DNA of 64,000 nt from Roseibium aggregatum (GTDB lineage: Bacteria > Pseudomonadota > Alphaproteobacteria > Rhizobiales > Stappiaceae). The translations under genes and the position numbers were made by a program. The stretch covers positions 205,596 through 269,595 of the forward strand of contig NZ_JABFCZ010000003.1 in assembly GCF_014692675.1 (NCBI RefSeq). The letters run 5' to 3'. How positions within the stretch are numbered: position 1 is the first letter of the stretch; the number at the start of each line of letters is the position of its first letter. Below the pieces are notes generated by a model. It was not told the DNA's origin and ran no database searches. It saw only the letters and a list, made by a program, of their open reading frames with translations. Positions 52,678 to 61,765 of this stretch are shown here, piece by piece.

Positions 52678-55676
52678 GTGACGCTCAATGCCATGATGCC
52701 GGAAATCGTACATTCTGCCGTTCCCGGCCGTTTGCGCCTGAAGATCCCGCCGATTCTGGACAGGCCGGCGCGGGCGAGAAATCTTGTGCATCATGTCCTC
52801 GGCCTGGCCGGGGTTACAGGCGCCACCGCGCGCAGCACGACCGGCAGCCTGATCGTGACCTACGATTCCACGATCGCCGCGGACGACATTCGCAACCAGG
52901 TCTCCGGCATTCTGGGTTTGATCGACGAGCCCGTACCGCACGTCTCGGCATCCTATGCCAAGTATCGAAGGCAGGGCGGCGACCGGCAGGAGACGGCTGT
53001 TCGTTCGCCGCCGCGCGCAGCGCCCGACTGGCACAGCCGGTCTGCGGGAGACGTGGTGGCGAAACTGCGGACCGACGAAAGTGCCGGTCTCGGCAGCCGC
53101 GAGGCGGAGGTGCGGCTGAAACGTCACGGCCCGAATATCCTGCCTCATGAAGCCGGCCCGTCCAATCTGGCTTTGCTTGCCAAGCAGTTCGAAGGCTTGC
53201 CGGTGATGATGCTCGTGGGCTCCGCAGCGGTTTCCCTGGCGACCGGAGGTGTGGCCGATGCGGTCGCCACGCTGTCCGTCGTCGCCCTCAACGGCGTGCT
53301 GGGCTACGTGACCGAGGGACAGGCGGAGCGCAGGATCCATGCGCTTACCGGTCAGAGCGAGCATCCCGTGCGGGTCCTGCGCGACGGAACGGTTCTCGGC
53401 TTGCCGTCGAGCAGGCTGGTCTCGGGGGATGTGGTTCTGGTTTCCGCCGGAAGCCTGGTCCCCGCCGACGCCAGGCTCCTCGCCATCGAGGGGCTCATGG
53501 TGGACGAATCCGCCCTGACCGGCGAAAGCATGCCCGTGCCCAAGTCGGACGCGGACCGTCTCGGGCAGGATACCCCGATCGGCGACCGGTCGACGATGCT
53601 CTATGCGGGCACCATCGTGGCGGAAGGCCGGGGGCGGGCGGTCGTGGTCGCCACCGCCGGCGATACGGAGGCAGCCCGCCTGCAACGCCTGTCGAGCACC
53701 GCAACCCGTCCCCAGGCGCCGGTGGAAGCCGAACTCGACCGGCTCGGCAGCAAGCTTGCCATCGCCAGCCTGGCAGCCTGCGGCGTCTTTGCCGGCGTCG
53801 GGCTTCTGCGCGGCTATTCCGCGTCCATGATCCTGAAGGATGCGCTGGCACTCGCGGTCGCCGCCGTTCCGGAAGGCCTGCCCATGGTGGCGACGACGAC
53901 CCTCTCCCTCGGTCTCGGCCGAATGCAGCGCAAGGGGATCCTGATCCGGCAGTTGAGTGCGGTCGAGAGCATGGGCGCCCTGCAGGTGCTTTGTCTCGAC
54001 AAGACCGGCACGCTGACGCAGAACCGCATGAAGGTGGTGACCGCGGTCGCCGGTGGGGAAGAGGTGTCGCTCGACCGAAGGGCGGAACTCGGCACGCTCG
54101 CGGAGCTGGCCGTGCTCAACAACGATGCCTCGGTCCAGGATGGGGCCGCAAACGGATCGTCCCAGACGGAACATGCCATCTTGGGCTTTGCGCTTTCGCA
54201 AGGGATCGATGCCGGCCAATTGCGGCAGCGCTATCCGAGAAAGGGAACGATTGAACGCAAGCCGGGCCGGCCGTGGATGGGTACGCTTCACGCGGATGCC
54301 CCGGATTACGTCCGCGTTAACGCCCTTGATGGCCGTGGCCGTCTGCTCCTGACCCTGAAAGGATCTCCGGAGGAGGTTCTGAGCCGGTGTGGCCGGCTCC
54401 TGACGAGCGAAGGCTCCGTGTCGCTGGACGCCTCGGACCGCAAGAGGATCATCGAACTCAACGAACGCCTTGCCGCCCGTCCGGCCCGCGTTCTTGCGTT
54501 CGCACGCGGATATGCCGACACGCCGGACGCGGAACCGGAAGACCTGGAGTTCGTCGGCATGCTGGCCATGATCGATCCGGTGCGGCCGGGAGCGAAGGCG
54601 CTCATCCGGAAGATCCGCCGTGCCGGCATCCGGCCGGTGCTGATCACCGGCGATCAGGCGGCCACGGCCGCGGCCGTCGCGGCCGAGGTCGATTTGAGCG
54701 GCGGCAGTGCGCTGCGTGTCATCGACTCGACATCGATTTCCAATCTGTCGCCGGACCTGCTGGCGGGCCTTGCCCAGGACACCCATGTGTTTGCCCGTGT
54801 TGCCAGCCATCAGAAACTTGCCATCGTCAAGGCGCTTCAGGCGACCGGCAGGGTCGTCGCCATGACCGGAGACGGGGTGAATGACGCGCCGGCGCTGGCG
54901 GCGGCAAATATCGGTATCGCCATGGGCGAGAGCGGGACCGAACTTGCCCGGGATGTCGCCAATGTCGTCATCCGCGACGACAATCTGGAAACCCTCGTAG
55001 AGGCGATCGCGCAAGGAAGAGCCATTTACCGGAACATCCGCCGCTCGCTGGAATATCTGGTGACCACCAACATGTCGGAAATCGCGGTCTCGATCCTGGA
55101 AGCCCTGCATGGGCCGGGAGAACTCGAAACGCCGATGGAACTCTTGTGGATCAATCTGGTCACCGATGTGTTCCCAGGTTTGGGCCTCGCGCTCGCCGAC
55201 CCGGATCCGGACGTGATGGAGCGTCCGCCGCGAAAGGCGGGCGAACATATCGTGCCGGAGCGCGATTTCGCCCGCATGGCGCAGGACAGCGGCGTGATCG
55301 CGTTTTCCGCGCTCCTGTCCCATCTGGTCGGGCTTTCCCGCTACGGTCCGGGTCCTGAAACCCGGGGCATGACCTTCTTGACCCTGTCCCAGGCCCAATT
55401 GCTTTACACGCTCGTCTGCCAGCGGACCGATCCGAGAAAGCTCCATCCCGAGAAGCTGTTTGAGAACCGGACGCTTGACCTTGCGCTGCTCGGATCGTCG
55501 CCCTGGGCGCCTTGCCGTTCTTCTCGCCCTTCCTGCGCCGTCTGCTCGGCATTGCGCCCTTGCGGGTTTCGGACATGGCATTGTCGTTCGGGGCCGCGGC
55601 CATCCCCCTGGCGACCGTGCTCGCGCGGCGCAGCATTCAATTGCATCTGGATCCGGAGGACCCGTCCCATGCGTGA
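52678..55676 (+). CDS. P-type cation-transporting ATPase, frameshifted near its 3' end
   Basis: GTG 52678 with upstream GAAGGA is the likely start. An N-terminal HMA-like domain (about 5-85: VHSAVPGRLRLKIPPI, TGSLIVTYDS) precedes a P2-type pump with an LTGES actuator motif, PEGLP in helix 4 (about 398), the phosphorylation site DKTGTLT (Asp441) and TGDGVNDAP (about 730). PEGLP is typical of Ca/Mg or Na/K-like P2 pumps rather than heavy-metal P1B pumps. After codon 55489-55491 the frame yields an improbable Pro/Arg/Cys-rich tail, while the -1 frame gives IVALGALPFFSPFLRRLLG and ends at TGA 55674. One base appears to be missing near 55490. Confidence 0.82.
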
Positions 55677-56805
55677 TTTCGTTTTGATGTCGGAGGCGGT
55701 CACCGCCGCCCACCCGGACAAGCTTTCCGACCAGATCAGCGATGCGATTGTCGATGCCTGCCTGAAAAGCACTCCGGCTGTTGGGTGCGTTGCCGAATGC
55801 GCGCTGGCTAGCGGCGTGGTGTTTCTGTCGGTGCGTCACGGCGCGCCGCTGTCCTTCGATCCCGCCGGTGTCGCGCGGCGGGTCCTGGCGGAGGAGGGCT
55901 ATGCCCAGCCGGACGGCGAGGCGCCGACGACCGTTATTCTGGATCTGGTGGAAACGCCGGAGCTGGTCGGTCCGGTCGCGCTCGCGGACGCCGTCGCGAC
56001 CCGGATGACGACCGCCTTCGGCTTTGCCTGCGACCAGACGCCGGAGCGCATGCCGTTGCCGATCGTCTGTGCCCGTGACATCTGCCTGGAGCTGGAAAAG
56101 GCGGCAAAGACAGGTTTCTCTTCCTGGCTGGCCGCCGATGCCCAGGCGCAGGTCGCGGTCCGGTTTGCAAACCGCAAACCTTTGGAAGTCACGGGCATCG
56201 CGCTCGGAATTTTCACATGCGGGGAGGAGCGAACCGCCGAAGACGAACTGGCGGCAAAGCTTCGAGCCGGAATTGTCGACCCGGTCATGGCCGGAAGGGA
56301 TCTGGAACCGGCTGGCGATATCCGCTTTTCGGTTCATCCTGTGCCGGGAACAGGCGGTCCGAAAGCTCATGCGGGGCTGACCGGACGCAAGACGGCCAGC
56401 GATTTTTACGGCGGCTATGCCCGCCAGAGCGGATCGGCGTTGAGCGGCAAGGATCCGTCACGCATCGACCGCATCGCCGCCTATGCCGCCCGCCAGGCGG
56501 CCGTGAGTGTCGTTGCTGCCGGTCTTGCCCGTGAATGCGAGGTGCAACTGTCCTACGTTCCCGGCGAGCCGGGACCGGCCAGCATCGAGATCGACTGTTT
56601 CGACACCGCCGTGAAACCGGAACAGTCCATATCGGCGCTGCTTGCGGAAAAATGCGATTTCAGGGTCGGGGCGATCATCGAGCAACTGGGCCTGTGGACG
56701 CTGCCGGCATCTTCCGAAAACGGATTTTACCGTCCGCTTGCCCGCTACGGTCATTTCGGCCGGAGCGACATGGACTTGCCCTGGGACCGGCCCCTGTCTC
56801 TCTAA
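55669..56805 (+). CDS. metK: Divergent methionine adenosyltransferase (MetK paralogue)
   Basis: ATG 55669 has the ribosome site GGAGGA and overlaps by 8 bp the true stop of the ATPase. The 378-residue product has the SAM synthetase landmarks SEAVTAAHPDKLSDQISDAIVDACL (ATP/Met site), PGTGGPKAHAGLTGRKTASDFYGGYARQSGSALSGKDPSRIDR (about 226-268) and AAYAARQAAVSVVAAGLARECEVQLSYVPG. It is clearly divergent from housekeeping MetK (extra substitutions, shorter loops), so it is probably a second, specialised copy. SAM synthesis linked to a cation pump is unexplained. Apparent fusion to the ATPase is caused by the frameshift upstream. Confidence 0.87.
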   Translation: MRDFVLMSEAVTAAHPDKLSDQISDAIVDACLKSTPAVGCVAECALASGVVFLSVRHGAPLSFDPAGVARRVLAEEGYAQPDGEAPTTVILDLVETPELVGPVALADAVATRMTTAFGFACDQTPERMPLPIVCARDICLELEKAAKTGFSSWLAADAQAQVAVRFANRKPLEVTGIALGIFTCGEERTAEDELAAKLRAGIVDPVMAGRDLEPAGDIRFSVHPVPGTGGPKAHAGLTGRKTASDFYGGYARQSGSALSGKDPSRIDRIAAYAARQAAVSVVAAGLARECEVQLSYVPGEPGPASIEIDCFDTAVKPEQSISALLAEKCDFRVGAIIEQLGLWTLPASSENGFYRPLARYGHFGRSDMDLPWDRPLSL

Positions 56806-56812
56806 TGACCGT

Positions 56813-57310
56813 CTAGCGTGGCCTGGACCCGCTTTCCAGAAGGGCCAGCGCATTGACCAGAAGCGTCGCGGTTGGGCCGAAAACGCGTCCCCGTCCGAGT
56901 TGAACCACTGCCGCCACCAGAAGAATGGCGCCAAGCGCCGTATGCAGATTGAGTTGTCCGAAGGTCCCCTTGCGAACCTGTTCGTCGGTCTGCAGCACGC
57001 CGAGCTGCAATGCCATGCCAAGGGGAGGGACGGGCGGTTTCGGTTTCAGTTTCAGGAAATCCGCAGTCTCCAGAAGCTCCCGAAGCGCCGCTTCCGCAAG
57101 ATCGCCCTCGATGATCAGGCTTCCCGTATTGGGGCGCGCAAGGGTCCGGGTGATGCCGGGCAGAACCGCCAGGGCATTCAGGGCGGAATGCCACGCGTCG
57201 TCCGATGGTTTCCCGACCGCCCGCAGCCGGGCCCGCCCGTCTGTGGCATGGGCGATATAAACGGGAAAGGGGGACGCCGTCTCAGGCACGGTCCGGCCCC
57301 GGAGCCGCAT
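56813..57310 (-). CDS. HMA-like domain membrane protein
   Basis: This 165-residue protein has an N-terminal ferredoxin-like region (YIAHATDGRARLRAVGK, ALNALAVLPGITRTLARPNTGSLIIEGD) that parallels the HMA-like N terminus of the nearby ATPase. A hydrophobic C-terminal half follows (LHTALGAILLVAAVVQLG). It lacks the CxxC metal site. It faces the ATPase/metK pair, only 7 bp from the end of metK, and overlaps its upstream neighbour by 29 bp. It may be a cation-sensing or trafficking accessory of the pump. Confidence 0.72.
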   Translation of the reverse strand: MRLRGRTVPETASPFPVYIAHATDGRARLRAVGKPSDDAWHSALNALAVLPGITRTLARPNTGSLIIEGDLAEAALRELLETADFLKLKPKPPVPPLGMALQLGVLQTDEQVRKGTFGQLNLHTALGAILLVAAVVQLGRGRVFGPTATLLVNALALLESGSRPR

Positions 57311-57578
57311 CGGGCGCAGCGTGGGCGGTGTCTTCCGCCGTGGCGGCTTCCTCCGGCGTTCCGCTCATCTCCGCGCGGACTTCGGCCGCCATATCCTCGA
57401 AATGTTCGTAAGCCTCGGCCCCGGCCTTGCGGAATTCGTCATAGGCCGTTGCGCCGGTTTTCATCGCCGCGCGCATGACCGGCCGGCCGGCACGGGCCAC
57501 AGCGGCGGCGACGCCTGGAACCAGCATCAGGCCGGCCGCAGCGGCAGCAGCCCCGAGAAGAAATCCGCGACCCGACAT
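57282..57578 (-). CDS. Small Ala/Gly-rich membrane-anchored protein
   Basis: ATG 57578 with GGAGGTTTCT upstream gives 98 residues. The first 25 are hydrophobic and Ala/Gly-rich (GFLLGAAAAAAGLMLVPG), followed by an amphipathic, Arg/Ala-rich stretch and an acidic, disordered end. It resembles the short DUF5132/YtxH-type proteins found near HMA genes, but this label is uncertain. It begins only 21 bp from the MITE and is co-transcribed with the HMA-like gene. Confidence 0.62.
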   Translation of the reverse strand: MSGRGFLLGAAAAAAGLMLVPGVAAAVARAGRPVMRAAMKTGATAYDEFRKAGAEAYEHFEDMAAEVRAEMSGTPEEAATAEDTAHAAPDAAPGPDRA

Positions 57579-57599
57579 AGAAACCTCCACTGCTGTCTA

Positions 57600-57863
57600 G
57601 GGTCAGGACCCACTAATTTTGCTCATTCTGTTTGCCAGGGAAGGTTGGAATGAGCGTAAGAGCGAGTGCAGGACAGGTTGTTCCTATCCAAGCTCGATTT
57701 TGCGGTCAGGCCGGCCTTCCCTGGCAAACCCGAAGGGCGGGGCGTCTTTGCCTCCTGACAGCGTTAGAGACCCTTGAAAACCGGATGGTTTCCTGCGGCT
57801 CTCTGCCTTGTCAGCAGACAAAGCCACTCCCGCAGAATGTGTAAAATTAGTGAGTCCTGACCC
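57600..57863. mobile_element. MITE copy 2 (about 264 bp)
   Basis: This is the second copy of the element at 28456, in the same orientation, with only scattered substitutions and short indels. The same inverted ends are flanked by TA on both sides. It ends 21 bp from the start codon at 57578, so that gene's promoter must lie within or across the element. Confidence 0.85.
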
Positions 57864-58077
57864 TAAACACTAACAACGGTAATGCCAGCCCTCCGTGACA
57901 TTTATCAAACATCTCGCGGGTTTACGAACAATTCGGTTCATCCGGCTTTGGCCCAGGAATCCCGACGGAAAAGTCGCCGTCGTGGAAATTGCGATGAATC
58001 TCACCCAAGCGCGACATGTTATGTATACTTGCCGCAAATTTTCATCTGCATCGGGAAACAGGAGTAGCGGTAAGGGA
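57864..58077. other. Gap between MITE copy 2 and the GntR gene
   Basis: About 210 bp hold the GntR promoter and a TGTATAC operator-like site, listed separately. No gene is seen. Confidence 0.4.
58021..58030. promoter_or_regulatory. GntR operator-like site upstream of the regulator
   Basis: ATGTATACTT contains the TGTATAC core shared with a perfect palindrome upstream of the LigM gene, 48 bp before the GntR start codon. The GT-N2-AC core suits FadR-subfamily regulators, suggesting autoregulation. Confidence 0.5.
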
Positions 58078-58809
58078 ATGTCGGACACAGGGGGAAGCAG
58101 CCACACGATCCGGGCGTTGACGGAACTTCGGCAACGGATCTTGAGCGGGGAATTCAAGGGTGGCGAACGCCTGTTCGAGGTTCCCCTTGCCGAGATGCTG
58201 AACATCTCCCGCACACCGGTCCGCGAGGCGATGTCGCGCCTTGCGGAAGAAGGTCTGCTCGAGCGGGCCAAAAGCGCCGGCTTCGTTGTGCGGGAATTCG
58301 GTCTGGATGATGTGATCGATGCCATCGAATTGCGCGGTGTTCTTGAAGGAACGGTCGCCCGGCTGGCCGCGGAGCGCGGTGTCGCGTCGGAAGATCTCGC
58401 CAGGATCACGGACGTCGTCAATGAAATCGACGCCTGTTTCAAAGACAATGGCGATGTCGATTTCGACAGTTATTCCAAGCTGAATGCCGAATTTCATGAA
58501 AAGCTTGCAGCGCTTTCGGGCAGCAGGATCATCCAGCGCGAACTGGAACGTGTGGTTCATCTGCCTTTCGCGTCCCCCTCCGCTTTCCTGCCCGACAAGA
58601 TGCAGATGGAAAGCCGGCGGGGGTCGCTGGAGCTCGCCCAGGCCCAGCACCGTGAATTGATCGCGGCGATCAAGAACAGGGAGGGGGCGAGGGCCGAGGC
58701 GCTTGCCCGCGAACATGCGCGTACCGCCCGGCGGGATCTGGAATATGTCATGAAGGAAAAGGCGGGCATGGTCCAGAACGTGGCAAGCCTGGCGCTCATC
58801 AAGACCTGA
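58078..58809 (+). CDS. GntR family regulator with FCD ligand domain
   Basis: ATG 58078 follows AGGAGTAGCGGTAAGG and gives 243 residues. The N-terminal winged helix has LTELRQRILSGEFKGGERLFEVPLAEMLNISRTPVREAMSRLAEEGLLERAKSAGFVV (about 14-72), and the C-terminal FCD domain has VIDAIELRGVLEGTVARLAAERG and HRELIAAIKNREGARAEALAREHARTA, with the Asp/His metal ligands expected of that domain. It is divergent from nothing and precedes the LigM gene by 138 bp, with matching TGTATAC sites before both genes. The effector is probably an aromatic acid. Confidence 0.93.
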   Translation: MSDTGGSSHTIRALTELRQRILSGEFKGGERLFEVPLAEMLNISRTPVREAMSRLAEEGLLERAKSAGFVVREFGLDDVIDAIELRGVLEGTVARLAAERGVASEDLARITDVVNEIDACFKDNGDVDFDSYSKLNAEFHEKLAALSGSRIIQRELERVVHLPFASPSAFLPDKMQMESRRGSLELAQAQHRELIAAIKNREGARAEALAREHARTARRDLEYVMKEKAGMVQNVASLALIKT

Positions 58810-58909
58810 ATCCGGGGGGATAAGGGCGCCGGTTGCCAGGACGCGCCGCAGAGGCAAAAGCATACATTCTGAAAATTCTTCTGGCATTCAGCGCGTTTTT
58901 TGATAAGGA

Positions 58910-58919
58910 ATGTATACAT
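58910..58919. promoter_or_regulatory. GntR operator upstream of the O-demethylase
   Basis: ATGTATACAT is a perfect 10-bp palindrome 28 bp before the LigM start codon, sharing its core with the site before the GntR gene. A half-site GCATACAT lies at 58860. This supports control of the aromatic locus by the GntR protein. Confidence 0.55.
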
Positions 58920-58947
58920 CTAGTTTCTGTCCCAGGGAGGAAGAATT

Positions 58948-60357
58948 ATGTCTGCATCCAGCCTAGAAGCGGTTTTGTCCCAAAGCGGCGGTGCCGTGAA
59001 CCTGCTGCGCAATTCGAAAATCGGGATGTATGTATACCCGGTCGTGGCTCCGGAGTTCAGCAACTGGCGCGACGAGCAGAGGGCCTGGCGCGAGTCGGCA
59101 GTCCTTTTCGATCAGTGCCATCACATGGACGAACTGATCGTCGAAGGTCCCCAGGCAGAGGCGTTCCTTGCTCATCACGGCATCAACGCGTTCGGGAACT
59201 TCAACCTCAACCGCGCCAAGCACTTTGTGCCGGTGACCCCGAACGGTCATGTGATCGGCGATCACATCATCTTCCGTGAGCGCGAGGACAAGTTCATCCT
59301 CGTCGGCCGTGCGCCGACCTCGAACTGGCTGCAGTTCTGCGCCGCATACGGCAACTGGAATGTCCGCATCAAGCACGACCCCCGTTCGCCCTCCCGTCCG
59401 GACGGAGAACGCGTTCTGCGGACCCACTACCGCTATCAGATCCAGGGCCCCGACGCGCCGAAGATCTTCGAGAAGATGAACGGCGGCCCGGTTCCGGACA
59501 TCAAGTTCTTCCACGTCGACTGGATCAACGTCGGCTCCAAGAAGGTTCAGGCCCTTCGCCACGGCATGTCCGGTGCACCGGGTCTGGAAATCTGGGGTCC
59601 CTACGAGGACAAGGCATACATCCACGCCACGATCCTGCAGGCGGCTCGGGACGCAGGTGTTAACCTGGTTCTGTGCGGTAGCCGTGCCTATTCGACCAAT
59701 ACCCTGGAATCCGGCTGGATTCCGTCGCCGCTGCCTGGCATCTACACCGGCGACGGCATGCTGGCCGAATACCGCCAGTGGCTCGGTGCGGATTCCTACG
59801 AGGCGGCCGGTTCCATCGGCGGCTCGTTCGTCTCCGACAACATCGAAGACTACTACGTCAATCCGTTCGAACTCGGCTATGACTTCTACATCGGCTGGAA
59901 GAAGGACGACTTCATCGGCAAGGCCGCGCTCACCAAGATGAAGGAACAGACCAACCGCAAGAAGGTCACCTTCGAGTGGAACCGGGACGATGTCCTCAAG
60001 GTCATCGCCTCCGGCTTCGAAGACGGTACGCCCTACAAGTGGATCGATTTCCCGCAACCGAACTACGCATCCACCAGCGCCGACATGATCATGAACGGCG
60101 ACAAGATGGTCGGCATGTCCATGTTCAACGGCTATTCCTTCAACGAACGCTGCATGTTGTCGCTTGGCATCGTCGATGCCAGCGTCCAGGAGGGCGATGT
60201 CCTCACCCTGATCTGGGGCGAGCCGGAAACCACCGGCAAGACGTCGACGGAAAAGCACAAGCAGGCGGAAATCCGCGTCCGGATCGCTCCGACGCCCTAT
60301 GCCCGCGAAGCCCGCGAGAACTACGCCGACAGCTGGCGTACCAAGGGCACCAAATAA
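58948..60357 (+). CDS. ligM: LigM-type tetrahydrofolate-dependent O-demethylase
   Basis: This 469-residue protein has the GcvT/DmdA fold. Its N terminus NLLRNSKIGMYVYPVVAPEFSNWRDEQRAWR and segments such as VLFDQCHHMDELIVEG, HFVPVTPNGHVIGDHIIF, HGMSGAPGLEIWGPYE and YSTNTLESGWIPSPLPGIYTGD match the vanillate/3-O-methylgallate O-demethylase LigM of Sphingobium, which moves an aromatic O-methyl group onto tetrahydrofolate. Length also matches. Strong ribosome site CAGGGAGGAAG. It sits between a GntR regulator and a TRAP transporter, which fits methoxylated-aromatic uptake and use. A DMSP-demethylase role is less likely from the motif pattern. Confidence 0.9.
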   Translation: MSASSLEAVLSQSGGAVNLLRNSKIGMYVYPVVAPEFSNWRDEQRAWRESAVLFDQCHHMDELIVEGPQAEAFLAHHGINAFGNFNLNRAKHFVPVTPNGHVIGDHIIFREREDKFILVGRAPTSNWLQFCAAYGNWNVRIKHDPRSPSRPDGERVLRTHYRYQIQGPDAPKIFEKMNGGPVPDIKFFHVDWINVGSKKVQALRHGMSGAPGLEIWGPYEDKAYIHATILQAARDAGVNLVLCGSRAYSTNTLESGWIPSPLPGIYTGDGMLAEYRQWLGADSYEAAGSIGGSFVSDNIEDYYVNPFELGYDFYIGWKKDDFIGKAALTKMKEQTNRKKVTFEWNRDDVLKVIASGFEDGTPYKWIDFPQPNYASTSADMIMNGDKMVGMSMFNGYSFNERCMLSLGIVDASVQEGDVLTLIWGEPETTGKTSTEKHKQAEIRVRIAPTPYAREARENYADSWRTKGTK

Positions 60358-60748
60358 GCAGCATCAGATCGCCGGACTCCGGTCCGGCTGCTGTTGGCTG
60401 GAGAAGAGGCGCTGCGGAGAAATCCGCAGCGCCCGTATTTCGTGATAAATTTTTTCTTTTGCGCGGAACAGAGCTGGGCACGTCGCCATCAATTTGCTGC
60501 GTAAGCAAATGTTCGAAAAAAGATATATAAATATCAAATAATTAATTAGAAAATTCTGAAGGCGTTCAAGTTTCCGGAGGCGGTCTCCGGCGGATTTTGA
60601 TTATGGCTCTGGTGCGAGATCAATAACTATTACTTATGATTTTCACTTAAAACGAATTCGTCAAGCGCGCGTTTTTAGCGTAATCTCTCCTTATCCAGGC
60701 CGTCTGTGCAAAGGGCGGCCCTGTGTCTGAGTAATGGGAGGTTACCAT
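60358..60748. other. AT-rich region with a stable hairpin
   Basis: Near its start it has an 11-bp GC-rich stem (60408-60433) with a GAAA tetraloop. This could be a weak terminator or an mRNA-stabilising structure, since no U-run follows. The next 200 bp are AT-rich and hold the TRAP promoter. No gene is seen. Confidence 0.5.
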
Positions 60749-61756
60749 ATGTTCAATCGATCCCTGCGCCGCATTCTGATGTGCGCCGCGGCCGCCGGTG
60801 GCGTGGCTATGATGGCTGCGGCAGTTCCGGCAAAGGCTGAAACCCTGAAGCTGGCGCACTGGGTGCCGCCTGCGCACACCCTGACCAAATCGACCGTCGA
60901 GCCGCTGAAGAACGGTGTCGAGGCCGAAACCAACGGCGCTCTGACGATCGACGTCTATCCGGGCGGTGCGCTCGGCAAGGGTCCGCTGGAGCAGTATGTC
61001 CGCGCCGTCCAGGGTGTTGCCGACATCACCTGGGGCCTGGAAGGCTATACGTCGTCCCAGTTCCCCAACACCATGATCTCCGAGCTGCCGGGCGTGCTGA
61101 AGCCGGGCGAAACCGGCTACGACGCGATCTGGAACGCCTATGACGCCGGTCTGCTGGACCGGGAGTTTCCGGGCACCGTGCCGCTGGCACTGTGGCTGTC
61201 CGAGCCGAACATCTTCATCATGAAGGACCGGGATATCCGCAAGCCGGAAGATCTCAAGGGCCTGAAGATCCGCGTGTCCGGTGCGGCGGCCGCTTCCGTC
61301 ATTGAAGCGCTGGGTGCAACACCGGTGCAGATGCCGGCCGGCGAAATCTACAACTCGCTGCAGACCGGTCTGATCGACGGTGTCGTCACCGGCGCCAGCG
61401 CCGTCGGCGACTTCAAGCTCGACGAAGTGGCCAACAGCTACACCATCGGCGCCCCGCTCGGCCGCATTTCCTTCTACCTTGTGATGAACAAGGAACGTTT
61501 CGACGGCCTGAAGCCGGAGTTCCAGAAGGCGATCATGGACAACAGCGGCCGGAAGCTCTCCAAGAGCGCCGAAGACGGCTGGAACGCACGAGCGCTTCAG
61601 GTGATCGATTCCCTGAAGGCGGCCGGTGACAACAATGTCATCGAGCTTTCCGACGACGAAGCCGCAGCCTTCGGCGCGATTACCCTCCCGGTCACGGACA
61701 ACATCGTGAAGGGCCGGAATGCGGAAATCGTCCTCAAGACGATGCGCGGGGAGTAA
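60749..61756 (+). CDS. TRAP transporter substrate-binding protein (DctP family)
   Basis: ATG 60749 with GGGAGGT upstream gives 335 residues. A signal peptide ends near AKA (about 26), after which TLKLAHWVPPAHTL begins the mature DctP fold. The stretches GADVTWGLEGY-like, PEDLKGLKIRVSGAAAASVIEALGATPVQMPAGEIYNSLQTGLIDGVVTG (about 165-214) and the conserved Arg (in LKIRV) that binds a carboxylate are typical. It delivers an aromatic or other organic acid to the DctQM permease. The neighbouring LigM and GalB-like genes suggest a methoxylated aromatic acid. Confidence 0.94.
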   Translation: MFNRSLRRILMCAAAAGGVAMMAAAVPAKAETLKLAHWVPPAHTLTKSTVEPLKNGVEAETNGALTIDVYPGGALGKGPLEQYVRAVQGVADITWGLEGYTSSQFPNTMISELPGVLKPGETGYDAIWNAYDAGLLDREFPGTVPLALWLSEPNIFIMKDRDIRKPEDLKGLKIRVSGAAAASVIEALGATPVQMPAGEIYNSLQTGLIDGVVTGASAVGDFKLDEVANSYTIGAPLGRISFYLVMNKERFDGLKPEFQKAIMDNSGRKLSKSAEDGWNARALQVIDSLKAAGDNNVIELSDDEAAAFGAITLPVTDNIVKGRNAEIVLKTMRGE

Positions 61757-61765
61757 CACGTCGCC

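Noticed and set aside
52624..56370. A very long open frame on the minus strand (over 1,200 codons)
   Set aside because: It is antisense to the ATPase and metK, composed of Arg/Gly/His-rich sequence with no motifs, as GC-rich DNA often gives.
52621..56805. A single 1,394-residue ATPase-MetK fusion protein
   Set aside because: The linker is out-of-frame nonsense, the alternate frame has the proper ATPase end, and metK has its own ribosome site and start.
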